From an uncultured Saprospiraceae bacterium (lineage in GTDB: Bacteria; Bacteroidota; Bacteroidia; Chitinophagales; Saprospiraceae): a stretch of DNA of 36,371 bases. The DNA is taken from the NCBI GenBank assembly GCA_937924805.1, contig CALDTZ010000025.1, forward strand, positions 1-36,371, in the 5' to 3' direction. A model generated the notes under the pieces. That model was not told where the DNA came from. It searched no databases and saw nothing but the letters and a program-made list of their open reading frames with translations. Position 1 is the stretch's first letter. Each line of letters begins with the position of its first letter. This document shows, piece by piece, positions 17,159-25,652 of the stretch. Position numbers and translations under genes: made by a program.

Positions 17159-19192
17159 CTATCCAATCATTTCAAGAACCATCTTACATACATTTTCTCC
17201 TGTAAATCCAAATTTTTCGTCCAATACTGTATAAGGTGCTGAATAACCAAAATGATTAACCCCATGAATGGTTCCCGCTGTTCCAACCAACCCTAACATA
17301 TTGACACTCAGGCCAGCAGTCAATCCAAATTTCAACGCGGAAGTAGGTATTATTGATTCTTGATATGTTGCTGATTGATTACGGAATACACCTTCTGATG
17401 GCACAGAAACAATACGCAGTTTTTTACTTGTTTTGGTTTTTAATAATTCTACACCTTCAAATAAAGTAGCTACTTCTGAACCATTTGCAACTAACACTAC
17501 ATCGGGGGTACCTTCACAATCTAAAACAATGTATCCACCTTTTTCAGCTTCTAAAGCTTCGTCAAAACGATTACCTGCAGTAGCAATATCTTTTACATTT
17601 TGTCTAGATAGAATAAGTCCACTTGGTGAACCTGTATTTTCTAAGCACATTTTCCAAGCGACTGTGGTTTCTGCCCCATCTGCTGGACGTAGCGCTAAAA
17701 AACTATTTTCTCCGGAATGATTTTTTAATTTTTCCATCAATCGAATCTGCGTTTCTTGTTCTACAGGTTGATGTGTCGGACCATCCTCACCTACTCTAAA
17801 CGCATCATGTGTCCAAATAAAAATTACTTGAGTTTCCATTAATGCCGCTACCCTGATAGCTGGTTTCATATAGTCAGAAAACGCAAAAAAGGTAGCACAT
17901 ACTGGAATAACACCACCATGTAGGCCCATCCCTGTACAAAGTGCTGCCATTGTTAATTCAGAAACACCTGCTTGTAAGAATGCACCTGAAAAATCATGAT
18001 GGCTAAAAGCCGATGATTTTTTTAAAAAGAATTCGGTCTTATCACTATTACTTAAATCTGCAGAAGAGACAATTACGTTTTCTACATTCTCAGCTAAATG
18101 GGCTAGAATCACACCTGAGTTATTTCTAGTGGCCGTATTTTCTTTCTGAACGATCCCTTCCCAATTAATCACAGGTGAATCACCTTGCATAAAAGAATCA
18201 TATTTTAAAGCTAATGCTTCATTGGCTTGAGCCCAATCATCAAATTGCTGCCTCTTAGTTGCCGCATCTGCTCTTTTCTGATCCAATATATAATCGTAAT
18301 ATTCTTTAACCTCGCTTGAAACCTCAAATGGGTCCTGCATATTTGCATTCAGGCCTTTCATGGTTGCTTCATAGGATGCATTACTTTTGCCTAATGGTTG
18401 ACCATGCAATTCCACTTCTCCTTCAAAGTTAGAATCATCCTCTTTGACAACCCCTTTACCCATAATCGTTTTCCCAATAATTAAACTAGGCTTATTTGTT
18501 TCTTCAATACATGCATCAAGCGCTTTTCTTATCGCTGTGTGATCATTTCCATCAATTGTTACTACATGCCATCCCCATGCTGTGTATTTCAATGCTGTAT
18601 CTTCAGAGGTAACTTCATCTACCGTAGTAGATAATTGAATATCATTTGCATCATAAAACATTGTGATTTGTCCCAAACCCAATGTTCCCGCTATTCTTCC
18701 AACCCCTTGACTAATTTCCTCTTGAATCCCTCCATCCGATATATATATGTAGGTTCTATGAGAAACCGCATCACCAAATCTTGCTTGCATAAAACGCTCA
18801 GCTATCGAAGACCCAGCTCCAAATGCATGCCCCAAACCTAAAGGGCCCGATGTATTCTCAATGCCTCTTTCAACATCCAATTCGGGATGGCCAGGTGTAG
18901 GACTACCCCATTGTCTAAAATTTTTAATATCATCCGTTGAATAGCTACCCAATAAATGCTGGACAGAATACAACATCGAAGACATATGACCAGGATCCAG
19001 ATAAAATCGATCCCGTAAATACCATCCCATATCATCAGGATCAAACCCCAAATATTCTGCAAATAAAATATGGATAAAATCAGCGCCTCCCATTGGTCCA
19101 CCTGGGTGTCCCGAATTTGCTTTTTCAACCATAGAGGCTGATAAAACTCGGATCGTATCTGCTGCTTTTTTTGATAAATCAATGGTATTCAT
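17159..19192 (-). CDS. tkt: Transketolase
   Basis: A single-chain, full-length transketolase of 677 residues from the ATG at 19192; a TTG two codons upstream is unlikely. KANSGHPGG carries the conserved His29. The TPP segment reads YISDGGIQEEISQG, the Bacteroidota form of the usual GDG-x-x-x-EG motif, followed by FYDANDIQLS. The pyrimidine-binding part includes TMAALCTGMGLHGG and the FRVGEDGPTHQP loop. The C-terminal domain has LVANGSEVA and SVPSEGVF. It moves two-carbon units between pentose-, hexose- and sedoheptulose-phosphates, so it also makes the sedoheptulose 7-phosphate used by GmhA, although the two loci are separate. AATATTTG at 19196-19203 on the minus strand is one mismatch from the -7 consensus and ends three bases before the ATG, suggesting a very short leader. 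Confidence 0.95.
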   Translation of the reverse strand: MNTIDLSKKAADTIRVLSASMVEKANSGHPGGPMGGADFIHILFAEYLGFDPDDMGWYLRDRFYLDPGHMSSMLYSVQHLLGSYSTDDIKNFRQWGSPTPGHPELDVERGIENTSGPLGLGHAFGAGSSIAERFMQARFGDAVSHRTYIYISDGGIQEEISQGVGRIAGTLGLGQITMFYDANDIQLSTTVDEVTSEDTALKYTAWGWHVVTIDGNDHTAIRKALDACIEETNKPSLIIGKTIMGKGVVKEDDSNFEGEVELHGQPLGKSNASYEATMKGLNANMQDPFEVSSEVKEYYDYILDQKRADAATKRQQFDDWAQANEALALKYDSFMQGDSPVINWEGIVQKENTATRNNSGVILAHLAENVENVIVSSADLSNSDKTEFFLKKSSAFSHHDFSGAFLQAGVSELTMAALCTGMGLHGGVIPVCATFFAFSDYMKPAIRVAALMETQVIFIWTHDAFRVGEDGPTHQPVEQETQIRLMEKLKNHSGENSFLALRPADGAETTVAWKMCLENTGSPSGLILSRQNVKDIATAGNRFDEALEAEKGGYIVLDCEGTPDVVLVANGSEVATLFEGVELLKTKTSKKLRIVSVPSEGVFRNQSATYQESIIPTSALKFGLTAGLSVNMLGLVGTAGTIHGVNHFGYSAPYTVLDEKFGFTGENVCKMVLEMIG

Positions 19193-19329
19193 AGCCAAAT
19201 ATTTTAAACTATTATATATAAATTATTTAAATATGGTGCAATAATACTCCTACAATTTGGAATCTCATTGGTATCGATTAATTATTTATCTACTTGTTAT
19301 TAACATTTTTAACCCCATGTGTAGAAACC

Positions 19330-20994
19330 CTATTTTTTACGCTGAAAAGCACTATTGGAGTACCATTTTGGAACTTCCATAGAATGTGCAATTCGCCATC
19401 CAACATTCAAATACAAAGCACCTTCTTGCTCCATACCGCCAATGTTCCATTCTTCAGGATCATACTCATCTGAAGGAGCGTGGTATCGTTCATTTGTATA
19501 GGTTTCTGAAAATTCTTTAGCATATACTTTACCTTTTTCGGCATGATCATATTTTCCTTCAGCATAAAGCGCTGGTATTCCCATTTTTGCAAAATTAAAG
19601 TGATCACTTCTAAAGTAGTAGCCTTTTTCAGCATCTTCATCAGGGTGTATATATCTACCTTGGTTTGCCGCTTCTTCTCTAGCGATAACGTCCATCGTTG
19701 ATCGACCGTAACCAACAATCGTTAAATCCTTCATTTTTCCAGCAGGATTAACTCCATCCATATTTAGATTACAAATTGTTTTATTAATTGGAATAACAGG
19801 TTTTTCAATGTAAAACTCAGACCCTAATAGTCCTTGTTCTTCTGCTGTTACAAATAAAAAAGCGACAGATCGTTTTGGTTTCTCCTTTGCTTCAGCAAAA
19901 GCTTTAGCGATTCCTAAAACGGTGGCAACCCCTGATGCATTATCCAATGCTCCGTTGTAGATTGAATCTCCTTTTACAACTTTACCAAATCCAAGATGGT
20001 CCCAGTGAGCTGTATATAAAATATATTCATTAGGATATTCAGAACCTTCAACCATACCAATTACATTTTTTGAAACACATTCTTTTAAAGTACTTGACAA
20101 TCCCATCGATACTTGTTGATTTAAAGAAATAGCCTTAAAACCGGGTGTTCTCGCTTTTTTCAATGCTTCCTTTATTGTCATACCTGATCTTTCAAAAAGT
20201 GATTTTCCTTGATCTAAGGTGATAAAGCCTTTAATACTACAATCATTCGATCGTTCAATCTCTGTTAATGCCTGTTGAGATCCTGACCAACTACTCTCTA
20301 CAACAAACCAAGGGTAGGAAGCCATATTTTTTTCATGAATAATAATCAATCCATCAGCTCCTGCTCGGTCTGCTTCATCATATTTGTAGTCCCATCGACC
20401 AAAATAGGTCATTGTATCTCCTTGAAAAAAGGTTGGATCATCACTTCCATACCCAGGGTCATTAAAAAAGACAACAGCCGTTTTCCCTTTTAAATCAACA
20501 CCTTCGTAATCATTCCAATTCCTTGAAGGATCCACGATACCATAACCACAGAAAACTAGCTCTGAATCACGCACATCAACTCTTTCTTGTTTACGCTCCG
20601 AGTGAATCATAAAGTCTGTACTCAAGGCAAGGGTCTCTGTGCCTTTTTCATGTTTAATGGTCATTGTTTTATCGGGAATACCAAATATATCAAGCAGTCC
20701 TACTTCTTGCGTGTAGCTACCATTTACTGGCTTTACGCCAAATGATTTCATCGTATTAATTAGAAAATCAACGGTCTTTTCCTCACCTTCCGTACAAGGC
20801 ATTCTTCCTTGAAATGCATCAGAAGCTAATGTTTCCAGATAGGATGTAGATGCTTTTAAATCTATGGATGGAGCAACGGGTACTTCTTTTAATGAATGAA
20901 CTTGTTTTTTAGTATTGGATGCAGGTTGGCAACCAATTACCAATAGACTGACATAAACGGCTAAAATTGATTTTAATACAGACAAATTGTACAT
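19330..20994 (-). CDS. M28-family zinc aminopeptidase lipoprotein
   Basis: The 554 residues begin with a lipoprotein signal (LVIGC, Cys22). The catalytic domain is interrupted by a PA-like insert near residues 140-300 (LVFCGYGIVDP, LKGKTAVVFFNDPG, ADGLIIIHE). The M28 zinc ligands and catalytic residues are all present: H330 in TAHWDHLG, D351 in ALDNASG, E385-E386 in TAEEQG, D413 in NMDGVN and H465 in RSDHFNF. It should release N-terminal amino acids from peptides in the periplasm or at the surface. It sits between priA and the transketolase gene on the same strand, with gaps of 85 and 137 bp. That is close but not obviously one operon. Together with the S9 peptidase it suggests use of external peptides. 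Confidence 0.93.
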   Translation of the reverse strand: MYNLSVLKSILAVYVSLLVIGCQPASNTKKQVHSLKEVPVAPSIDLKASTSYLETLASDAFQGRMPCTEGEEKTVDFLINTMKSFGVKPVNGSYTQEVGLLDIFGIPDKTMTIKHEKGTETLALSTDFMIHSERKQERVDVRDSELVFCGYGIVDPSRNWNDYEGVDLKGKTAVVFFNDPGYGSDDPTFFQGDTMTYFGRWDYKYDEADRAGADGLIIIHEKNMASYPWFVVESSWSGSQQALTEIERSNDCSIKGFITLDQGKSLFERSGMTIKEALKKARTPGFKAISLNQQVSMGLSSTLKECVSKNVIGMVEGSEYPNEYILYTAHWDHLGFGKVVKGDSIYNGALDNASGVATVLGIAKAFAEAKEKPKRSVAFLFVTAEEQGLLGSEFYIEKPVIPINKTICNLNMDGVNPAGKMKDLTIVGYGRSTMDVIAREEAANQGRYIHPDEDAEKGYYFRSDHFNFAKMGIPALYAEGKYDHAEKGKVYAKEFSETYTNERYHAPSDEYDPEEWNIGGMEQEGALYLNVGWRIAHSMEVPKWYSNSAFQRKK

Positions 20995-21079
20995 AGTTTA
21001 TTATAATTTAGAATATCACGTTACGAATTTATAAATAAAGATAAAAGAGTTCGAATCAAGGGTAACATATCTATGACTA

Positions 21080-23527
21080 TTAAGGGTCTACATCCAGTAT
21101 GATACGAACAGAACTCATTGTTTTTTGAGCCAAAATTTCACGTTTGGTTTGTAAGATAACATCTTTAATTTGTCTAATCTTTTGGTTATCCTTCTCCATT
21201 TTAACCATTATATGTTGAATGTATCTATTTCGAATCCTAGAAATACCAGGAATCGCTGGACCTACTATTCGTTTACCTAGTTTTTTTATTAAAATAGTAG
21301 CCATTTCTTTAGCCACTGCATCCGTTTTTTGAAAGTTGGTATGTTTTATCGTTATTTGAATTAATCGTATAAAAGGAGGATAAAGAAAAGCTTTTCGCTC
21401 TTTCAGTTCTCGATCATAATAGTGATCGTAATCGAGTGCTAATGTTTCCTTAAGTACGGCGTGGTCAGGATTAAAGGTTTGGATCATAACCTTGCCTTTT
21501 GTTTTGCGTCTTCCAGCTCTTCCAGCTACTTGAGTAAATAACTGAAATGCCCGTTCATTCGCTCTAAAATCAGGGAAATACATAATTTTATCTGCTAATA
21601 AAATCCCAACAAGTCCGATATTATCAAAATCCAATCCTTTGGTAACCATTTGGGTGCCAATCAATATATCGGTTTCTTTTGTTTCAAAGCTGTGAAGAAT
21701 CTCTTCGTATTGATTTTTCGTTCGAGCAGTATCAAAATCCAAACGACGAATATTTGCCTTGGTCAATAATCCTTTTAGTTCGGATTCTATTTGTTCAGTA
21801 CCAAAACCAATTTGGACAAGTCGCGTATTCCCACACGATGGACATGACGACGGGATTTTTGCTGTAAATCCGCAATAGTGGCAATTCAATTGTGCAAAGA
21901 ACTTATGTGTTGTAAGACTTACGTCACAATTTGGACATTCGGCATGCCATTGACACAATGTGCATTGCAATGTCGGTGAAAACCCTCGTCGATTCTGAAA
22001 AAGCAACACTTGTTCTCCCCTGCTCAAGTTTGCTTTAATTTCTTTTAACAAATCAATACTAAACATGGATTTCATCAACCCATTTTTATACTTATCTCGA
22101 AGGTCTACGATTTCTATTTTTGGCATCCCTGCACCCCCATATCGTTCGGATAATATCACCATTCCAAACTTGTTATTCGTCGCATTTAGGTAGGTTTCCA
22201 ACGAAGGGGTCGCTGAGCCTAAAATTACATTTGCGCCATAAATACTGGCTAAATAAAGTGCTGCATCACGACCATTATACCGTGGTGCAGGTTCCGATTG
22301 CTTGTAAGAAGGATCATGTTCTTCATCTACGATAATCAGACCTAAATTTTTAAAAGGAAGAAATATACTGGATCGTGCACCTATAAAAATAGCTTTCCCT
22401 TGCAAGGCTGCATTATAAATCTCCACCCGTTGAGATGGATTCATTCTACTGTGATAAATACCAATTTCATCCCCAAATACCTTTTGTAACCGTTGGACCA
22501 ACTGAGTCGTTAACGCAATCTCAGGAATCAAAAATAATGACTGTTTTCCTTCTGCAATCATTTGTTTTATCAACTCAATGTAAACCCGCGTCTTTCCACT
22601 ACCCGTAACGCCAAAAAGTAAAATATGTTTTTGTTCCTCAAAGTAAGATCTTGTCAAGGTTAAGGCACCTAATTGTGCTTCTGTTAAATTTCCAGGTTGA
22701 ATCTTTTTTCCAGTGTAATTCTTAATCCTACTAATTGCAAATGACTCCTTTTCAATAAGTTTCTTCTTCAGTAATGCATTAATAACGGCCGAATCAACGT
22801 TTGCTTTTTTATATATCTCTGATTTAAGGATCCATTCATTTTGAGGTGATAAACTCATTATTGCAAGCAATGTATTGGTTTGCTTTTCTGATTTTTGAGT
22901 ACGCTCAAACGTTTCTTCTTTATTATCAACAAACGATGCAGCAATTCGAAGATAATCGACTTGTTTTGGTTTATATTTTTCAAGTAATTGCTCTCGAACA
23001 TCAATAATACGCTTTTCAAGCAGTGCTTTTATGGTGGGATATACGGTCTTTTTCCCTAGAATTTGTTGAATTTCATGGATTCCAATTTCATTTTGATTGC
23101 TAATAGCTTCTGCAATCATAAACTCATCATCTTTTAATTTGTCCAAATGAGCATCTAAGTTTTCAACAGCGACTATCCTCGTTTCACTATTCAATTTAAG
23201 ACCTGAAGGAAGCGCAATATTCATAACTTCTCCAATTGTACAACAATAATATTTCGCAATCCATTGCCAAAACGTAAACTGCTTCGTAGAAATAATCGGT
23301 GCATCATCAATGATGGAGATAATATCTTTTGCTTTGATCAATGGATTTGTATCGACATCGGTATGAATTACAATTCCAGAATATAATTTTCGTTGAATAG
23401 ATACTTCTACACGGATTCCGAACTTTATAAACGGTATTAGGTGCTTAGGCACTTTGTAGGAATACATTTTGGGAATTGCCAAAGGCAATAACACATCAAT
23501 CAAATATGTATTTTCAGGTGAATGCAT
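21080..23527 (-). CDS. priA: Primosomal protein N', replication-restart helicase
   Basis: I start at the ATG at 23527 (815 residues), one codon after a TTG. The order is that of PriA: DNA 3'-end-binding domain (about 1-100), winged-helix region, and a superfamily 2 helicase core with Walker A GVTGSGKT (306-313), DEEH (401-404), GSATPS and the VAGRAGR motif VI. Inside the helicase is the Zn-binding insert with all eight Cys (522, 525, 531, 534, 549, 552, 562, 565). The C-terminal domain with LYPPF is intact. PriA recognises abandoned forks and reloads the replicative helicase. It is divergent from the lipoprotein gene at 23630, with about 100 bp between the starts. Confidence 0.97.
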   Translation of the reverse strand: MHSPENTYLIDVLLPLAIPKMYSYKVPKHLIPFIKFGIRVEVSIQRKLYSGIVIHTDVDTNPLIKAKDIISIIDDAPIISTKQFTFWQWIAKYYCCTIGEVMNIALPSGLKLNSETRIVAVENLDAHLDKLKDDEFMIAEAISNQNEIGIHEIQQILGKKTVYPTIKALLEKRIIDVREQLLEKYKPKQVDYLRIAASFVDNKEETFERTQKSEKQTNTLLAIMSLSPQNEWILKSEIYKKANVDSAVINALLKKKLIEKESFAISRIKNYTGKKIQPGNLTEAQLGALTLTRSYFEEQKHILLFGVTGSGKTRVYIELIKQMIAEGKQSLFLIPEIALTTQLVQRLQKVFGDEIGIYHSRMNPSQRVEIYNAALQGKAIFIGARSSIFLPFKNLGLIIVDEEHDPSYKQSEPAPRYNGRDAALYLASIYGANVILGSATPSLETYLNATNNKFGMVILSERYGGAGMPKIEIVDLRDKYKNGLMKSMFSIDLLKEIKANLSRGEQVLLFQNRRGFSPTLQCTLCQWHAECPNCDVSLTTHKFFAQLNCHYCGFTAKIPSSCPSCGNTRLVQIGFGTEQIESELKGLLTKANIRRLDFDTARTKNQYEEILHSFETKETDILIGTQMVTKGLDFDNIGLVGILLADKIMYFPDFRANERAFQLFTQVAGRAGRRKTKGKVMIQTFNPDHAVLKETLALDYDHYYDRELKERKAFLYPPFIRLIQITIKHTNFQKTDAVAKEMATILIKKLGKRIVGPAIPGISRIRNRYIQHIMVKMEKDNQKIRQIKDVILQTKREILAQKTMSSVRIILDVDP

Positions 23528-23629
23528 CAAGCTATAAATCTAGGCAAAATTTGTCTGCAATAAGGACTTAAGCTTAGCATTTAATCTTAAAAATTCAAAG
23601 AAAAAATTATCTTAGTTCAAACGAACATC

Positions 23630-24481
23630 ATGGTATTTCAATTTAGACTTTTCCTTTTTATAAGCATTTCCATTTTTGTACTTACCCAATGTGACAAAAC
23701 TGATCCAGCTGACTTTGCTCCTTCAGAAACGAATATTAAGCTCTCCACACCAGTAAGTTTATCTGATCCATTTTATTTCGGAGAAAATGTCTTATTTAAT
23801 TTAGATTTAGAGACTAAAGATGACATCGGAGTCGCCCGTTTGGAAATAATAAAAAACGGAAGTCAACCTATTTTCTCTAGTGGTAATTTTGACGCTTCTC
23901 AAGAAAAATTTTCGATCGAATATAAAACCATAGAAGAAGATATTGATCAATTCGTTGAGCTATCCTTTGAACTCACAGATAACGATGGGTATAAATCCAC
24001 GGAAATCATAGGATTTAATGTTATTGAAGAATTTTCATTTTTAATGGAAAATTTTGAAATCAAACCTGCATGGGATTTGATAAACAACTTGCCTGTCAAT
24101 GACACCTTAAGTTTTAATGCAGATATATCTATTATTACAGAAACAGTATCCTGTGGAACGAACTGCACGCGGTATAAACATACATTGAGTAGTCACAATG
24201 GAACTGGATTTTATAGCTTTCCAAATAATTTTGAGTTGAGCCCAGACAATAGAGCACTTAGACAGTCCTTCATTTTAAACGCCATCCAGCATACAAGTAA
24301 ACAAACTAAAATGGTCGTTTTCAGCTCTTTTGATGAAGATTTAAATAACAACCAGCAGTCATTGTATCTATTACCTATCATTATTCAAATCAGAAATAAA
24401 CCAGTATTTGTAACTTTCGAACTCATTGAACAGTTTGGCAACTGGAGATATCGTAAACGTTCTGAATTTGAAGGCTTATAG
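23630..24481 (+). CDS. Probable lipoprotein of unknown function
   Basis: A 283-residue product I do not recognise. It has a hydrophobic N-terminus ending FVLTQC, so Cys21 may be lipidated; Gln at the -1 position is unusual for a lipobox. The mature start CDKTDPAD has the Lys-plus-acid character described for surface-export signals of Bacteroidota lipoproteins, but this is a weak match. Residues about 50-125 look like an Ig/cadherin-like beta domain (FYFGENVLFNLDLETKDD, VELSFELTDNDG). The second half, with CGTNCTRY, is unassigned beta-rich sequence. It stands alone between divergent priA and the convergent deacetylase-family gene. A periplasmic or surface location is the only functional inference I would make. 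Confidence 0.7.
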   Translation: MVFQFRLFLFISISIFVLTQCDKTDPADFAPSETNIKLSTPVSLSDPFYFGENVLFNLDLETKDDIGVARLEIIKNGSQPIFSSGNFDASQEKFSIEYKTIEEDIDQFVELSFELTDNDGYKSTEIIGFNVIEEFSFLMENFEIKPAWDLINNLPVNDTLSFNADISIITETVSCGTNCTRYKHTLSSHNGTGFYSFPNNFELSPDNRALRQSFILNAIQHTSKQTKMVVFSSFDEDLNNNQQSLYLLPIIIQIRNKPVFVTFELIEQFGNWRYRKRSEFEGL

Positions 24482-24606
24482 ATTCTTACCTTGCAGCTTT
24501 GTTTTGAAAAATCCGATAGGTTAGCCAGAGCAGGATTGTACTTTCTTTTTTATCAGCTCTTACATCGGACAATTGAGGATTCAACGCTTCATATCAAAGT
24601 TCCAAA

Positions 24607-24642
24607 CCAAACATATTAATTTGACTAAATTAATATGTTTGG
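24607..24642. repeat. 16-bp perfect palindrome between convergent genes
   Basis: CCAAACATATTAATTT (24607-24622) pairs perfectly with the inverted copy at 24627-24642 around a GACT loop. It lies 14 bp past the end of the minus-strand deacetylase-family gene and 126 bp past the end of the plus-strand lipoprotein gene. It lacks a clean T tract on either side, so it may be a weak bidirectional terminator or a protein-binding site. Confidence 0.7.
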
Positions 24643-24655
24643 GTCAAAATATACC

Positions 24656-25555
24656 TTATTGATGGTTTAATGCCGACTTAAAGGTATTACAATGGGCATC
24701 TATGATATCTGCAATTCTAGGGGAATAACCTCCACCCATACTTACCGCAACTGGAAGGTTTTTTGATGAACAAAATTCAAAAACCATATCATCCCTAGTT
24801 TTACATCCTTCTTTTGATACGCTCAACCGACCTAACTTATCTGAAGCTAGAATATCTACACCTGACAAATAAAAGACAAAATCTGGCTTCACCAATTTAT
24901 CGATTTGGTTCAATGCCTTTTCTAATGAATTTAAATAAATAAGGTCTCCAGTATAATCAGGCAATCCAATATCAAGATCAGAACTTTCTTTTTTTGTTGG
25001 ATAATTTCGTTCTCCATGCATACTGAATGTAAAAACTGAATCATTTCCTTCAAAAATATGAGCCGTCCCATTCCCTTGATGGACATCCAAATCAATAATC
25101 AATATTTGATTCAGATTTGTATCTCTTAAAAGTAAATTTGATGCAATCGCAAAGTCATTAAAAATACAAAAACCTTCTCCTCGATCTCGATAACTATGAT
25201 GCGTACCTCCAGCTACATTTAAAGAAACACCATCCGTCAATGCATGGTATGCACACTCCAAAGTACCTTGAACAATATGTTTGCCTCGATCAATAAGAGC
25301 TTGCCGCACAGGGAAGCCAATTTTCCGAATTTCTTTTGGTGTTAATTTTAGTTGATTTAACTTATCAAGAAATTCTTTTGAATGCGTTAATAAGATATCT
25401 TCATCCATCATCTTTTTAGGGTGAAAAAAGGCGGATTGCTCGATGACCCCTTCATAGAGTAATTGCTCAGGAATCAACTCATATTTAGACATTGGGAAAC
25501 GATGATTTTCCGGAAGATCATATTTGTAAACAGGCGAATAAGCAATCTTTATCAT
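24656..25555 (-). CDS. Histone deacetylase-family (class IV / HDAC11-like) amidohydrolase
   Basis: The 299-residue protein has the complete arginase-deacetylase active site. The His pair is H119-H120 in GGTHHSYRDRGEG, the zinc ligands D157 and H159 in DLDVHQGNG and D234 in SGVDILASD, and Tyr277 in MGGGYSP. FTFSMHGERNYP and SSDLDIGLPD place it with the HDAC11-like bacterial proteins. Such enzymes remove acetyl or longer acyl groups from lysine, polyamines or other amines; the substrate in bacteria is usually unknown. It is cytoplasmic. It is divergent from lysS (98 bp between starts) and convergent with the lipoprotein gene. There are no acetoin or polyamine genes nearby that would indicate the substrate. 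Confidence 0.92.
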   Translation of the reverse strand: MIKIAYSPVYKYDLPENHRFPMSKYELIPEQLLYEGVIEQSAFFHPKKMMDEDILLTHSKEFLDKLNQLKLTPKEIRKIGFPVRQALIDRGKHIVQGTLECAYHALTDGVSLNVAGGTHHSYRDRGEGFCIFNDFAIASNLLLRDTNLNQILIIDLDVHQGNGTAHIFEGNDSVFTFSMHGERNYPTKKESSDLDIGLPDYTGDLIYLNSLEKALNQIDKLVKPDFVFYLSGVDILASDKLGRLSVSKEGCKTRDDMVFEFCSSKNLPVAVSMGGGYSPRIADIIDAHCNTFKSALNHQ

Positions 25556-25600
25556 CTAATTAGATAAAAACATAAAAGAAATGAACAATAATATCCCGCT

Positions 25601-25634
25601 TTTGCTTTCAATAACTATAGATTTTTAAACTTTG
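25601..25634 (+). promoter_or_regulatory. Possible lysS promoter
   Basis: TTTG at 25601-25604 could be the -33 box, and TAAACTTTG at 25626-25634 a -7 box with one extra base between TA and TTTG. The spacing is slightly long. The ATG of lysS lies 18 bp beyond. Confidence 0.35.
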
Positions 25635-25652
25635 TAGTACAAATGTAAATAT

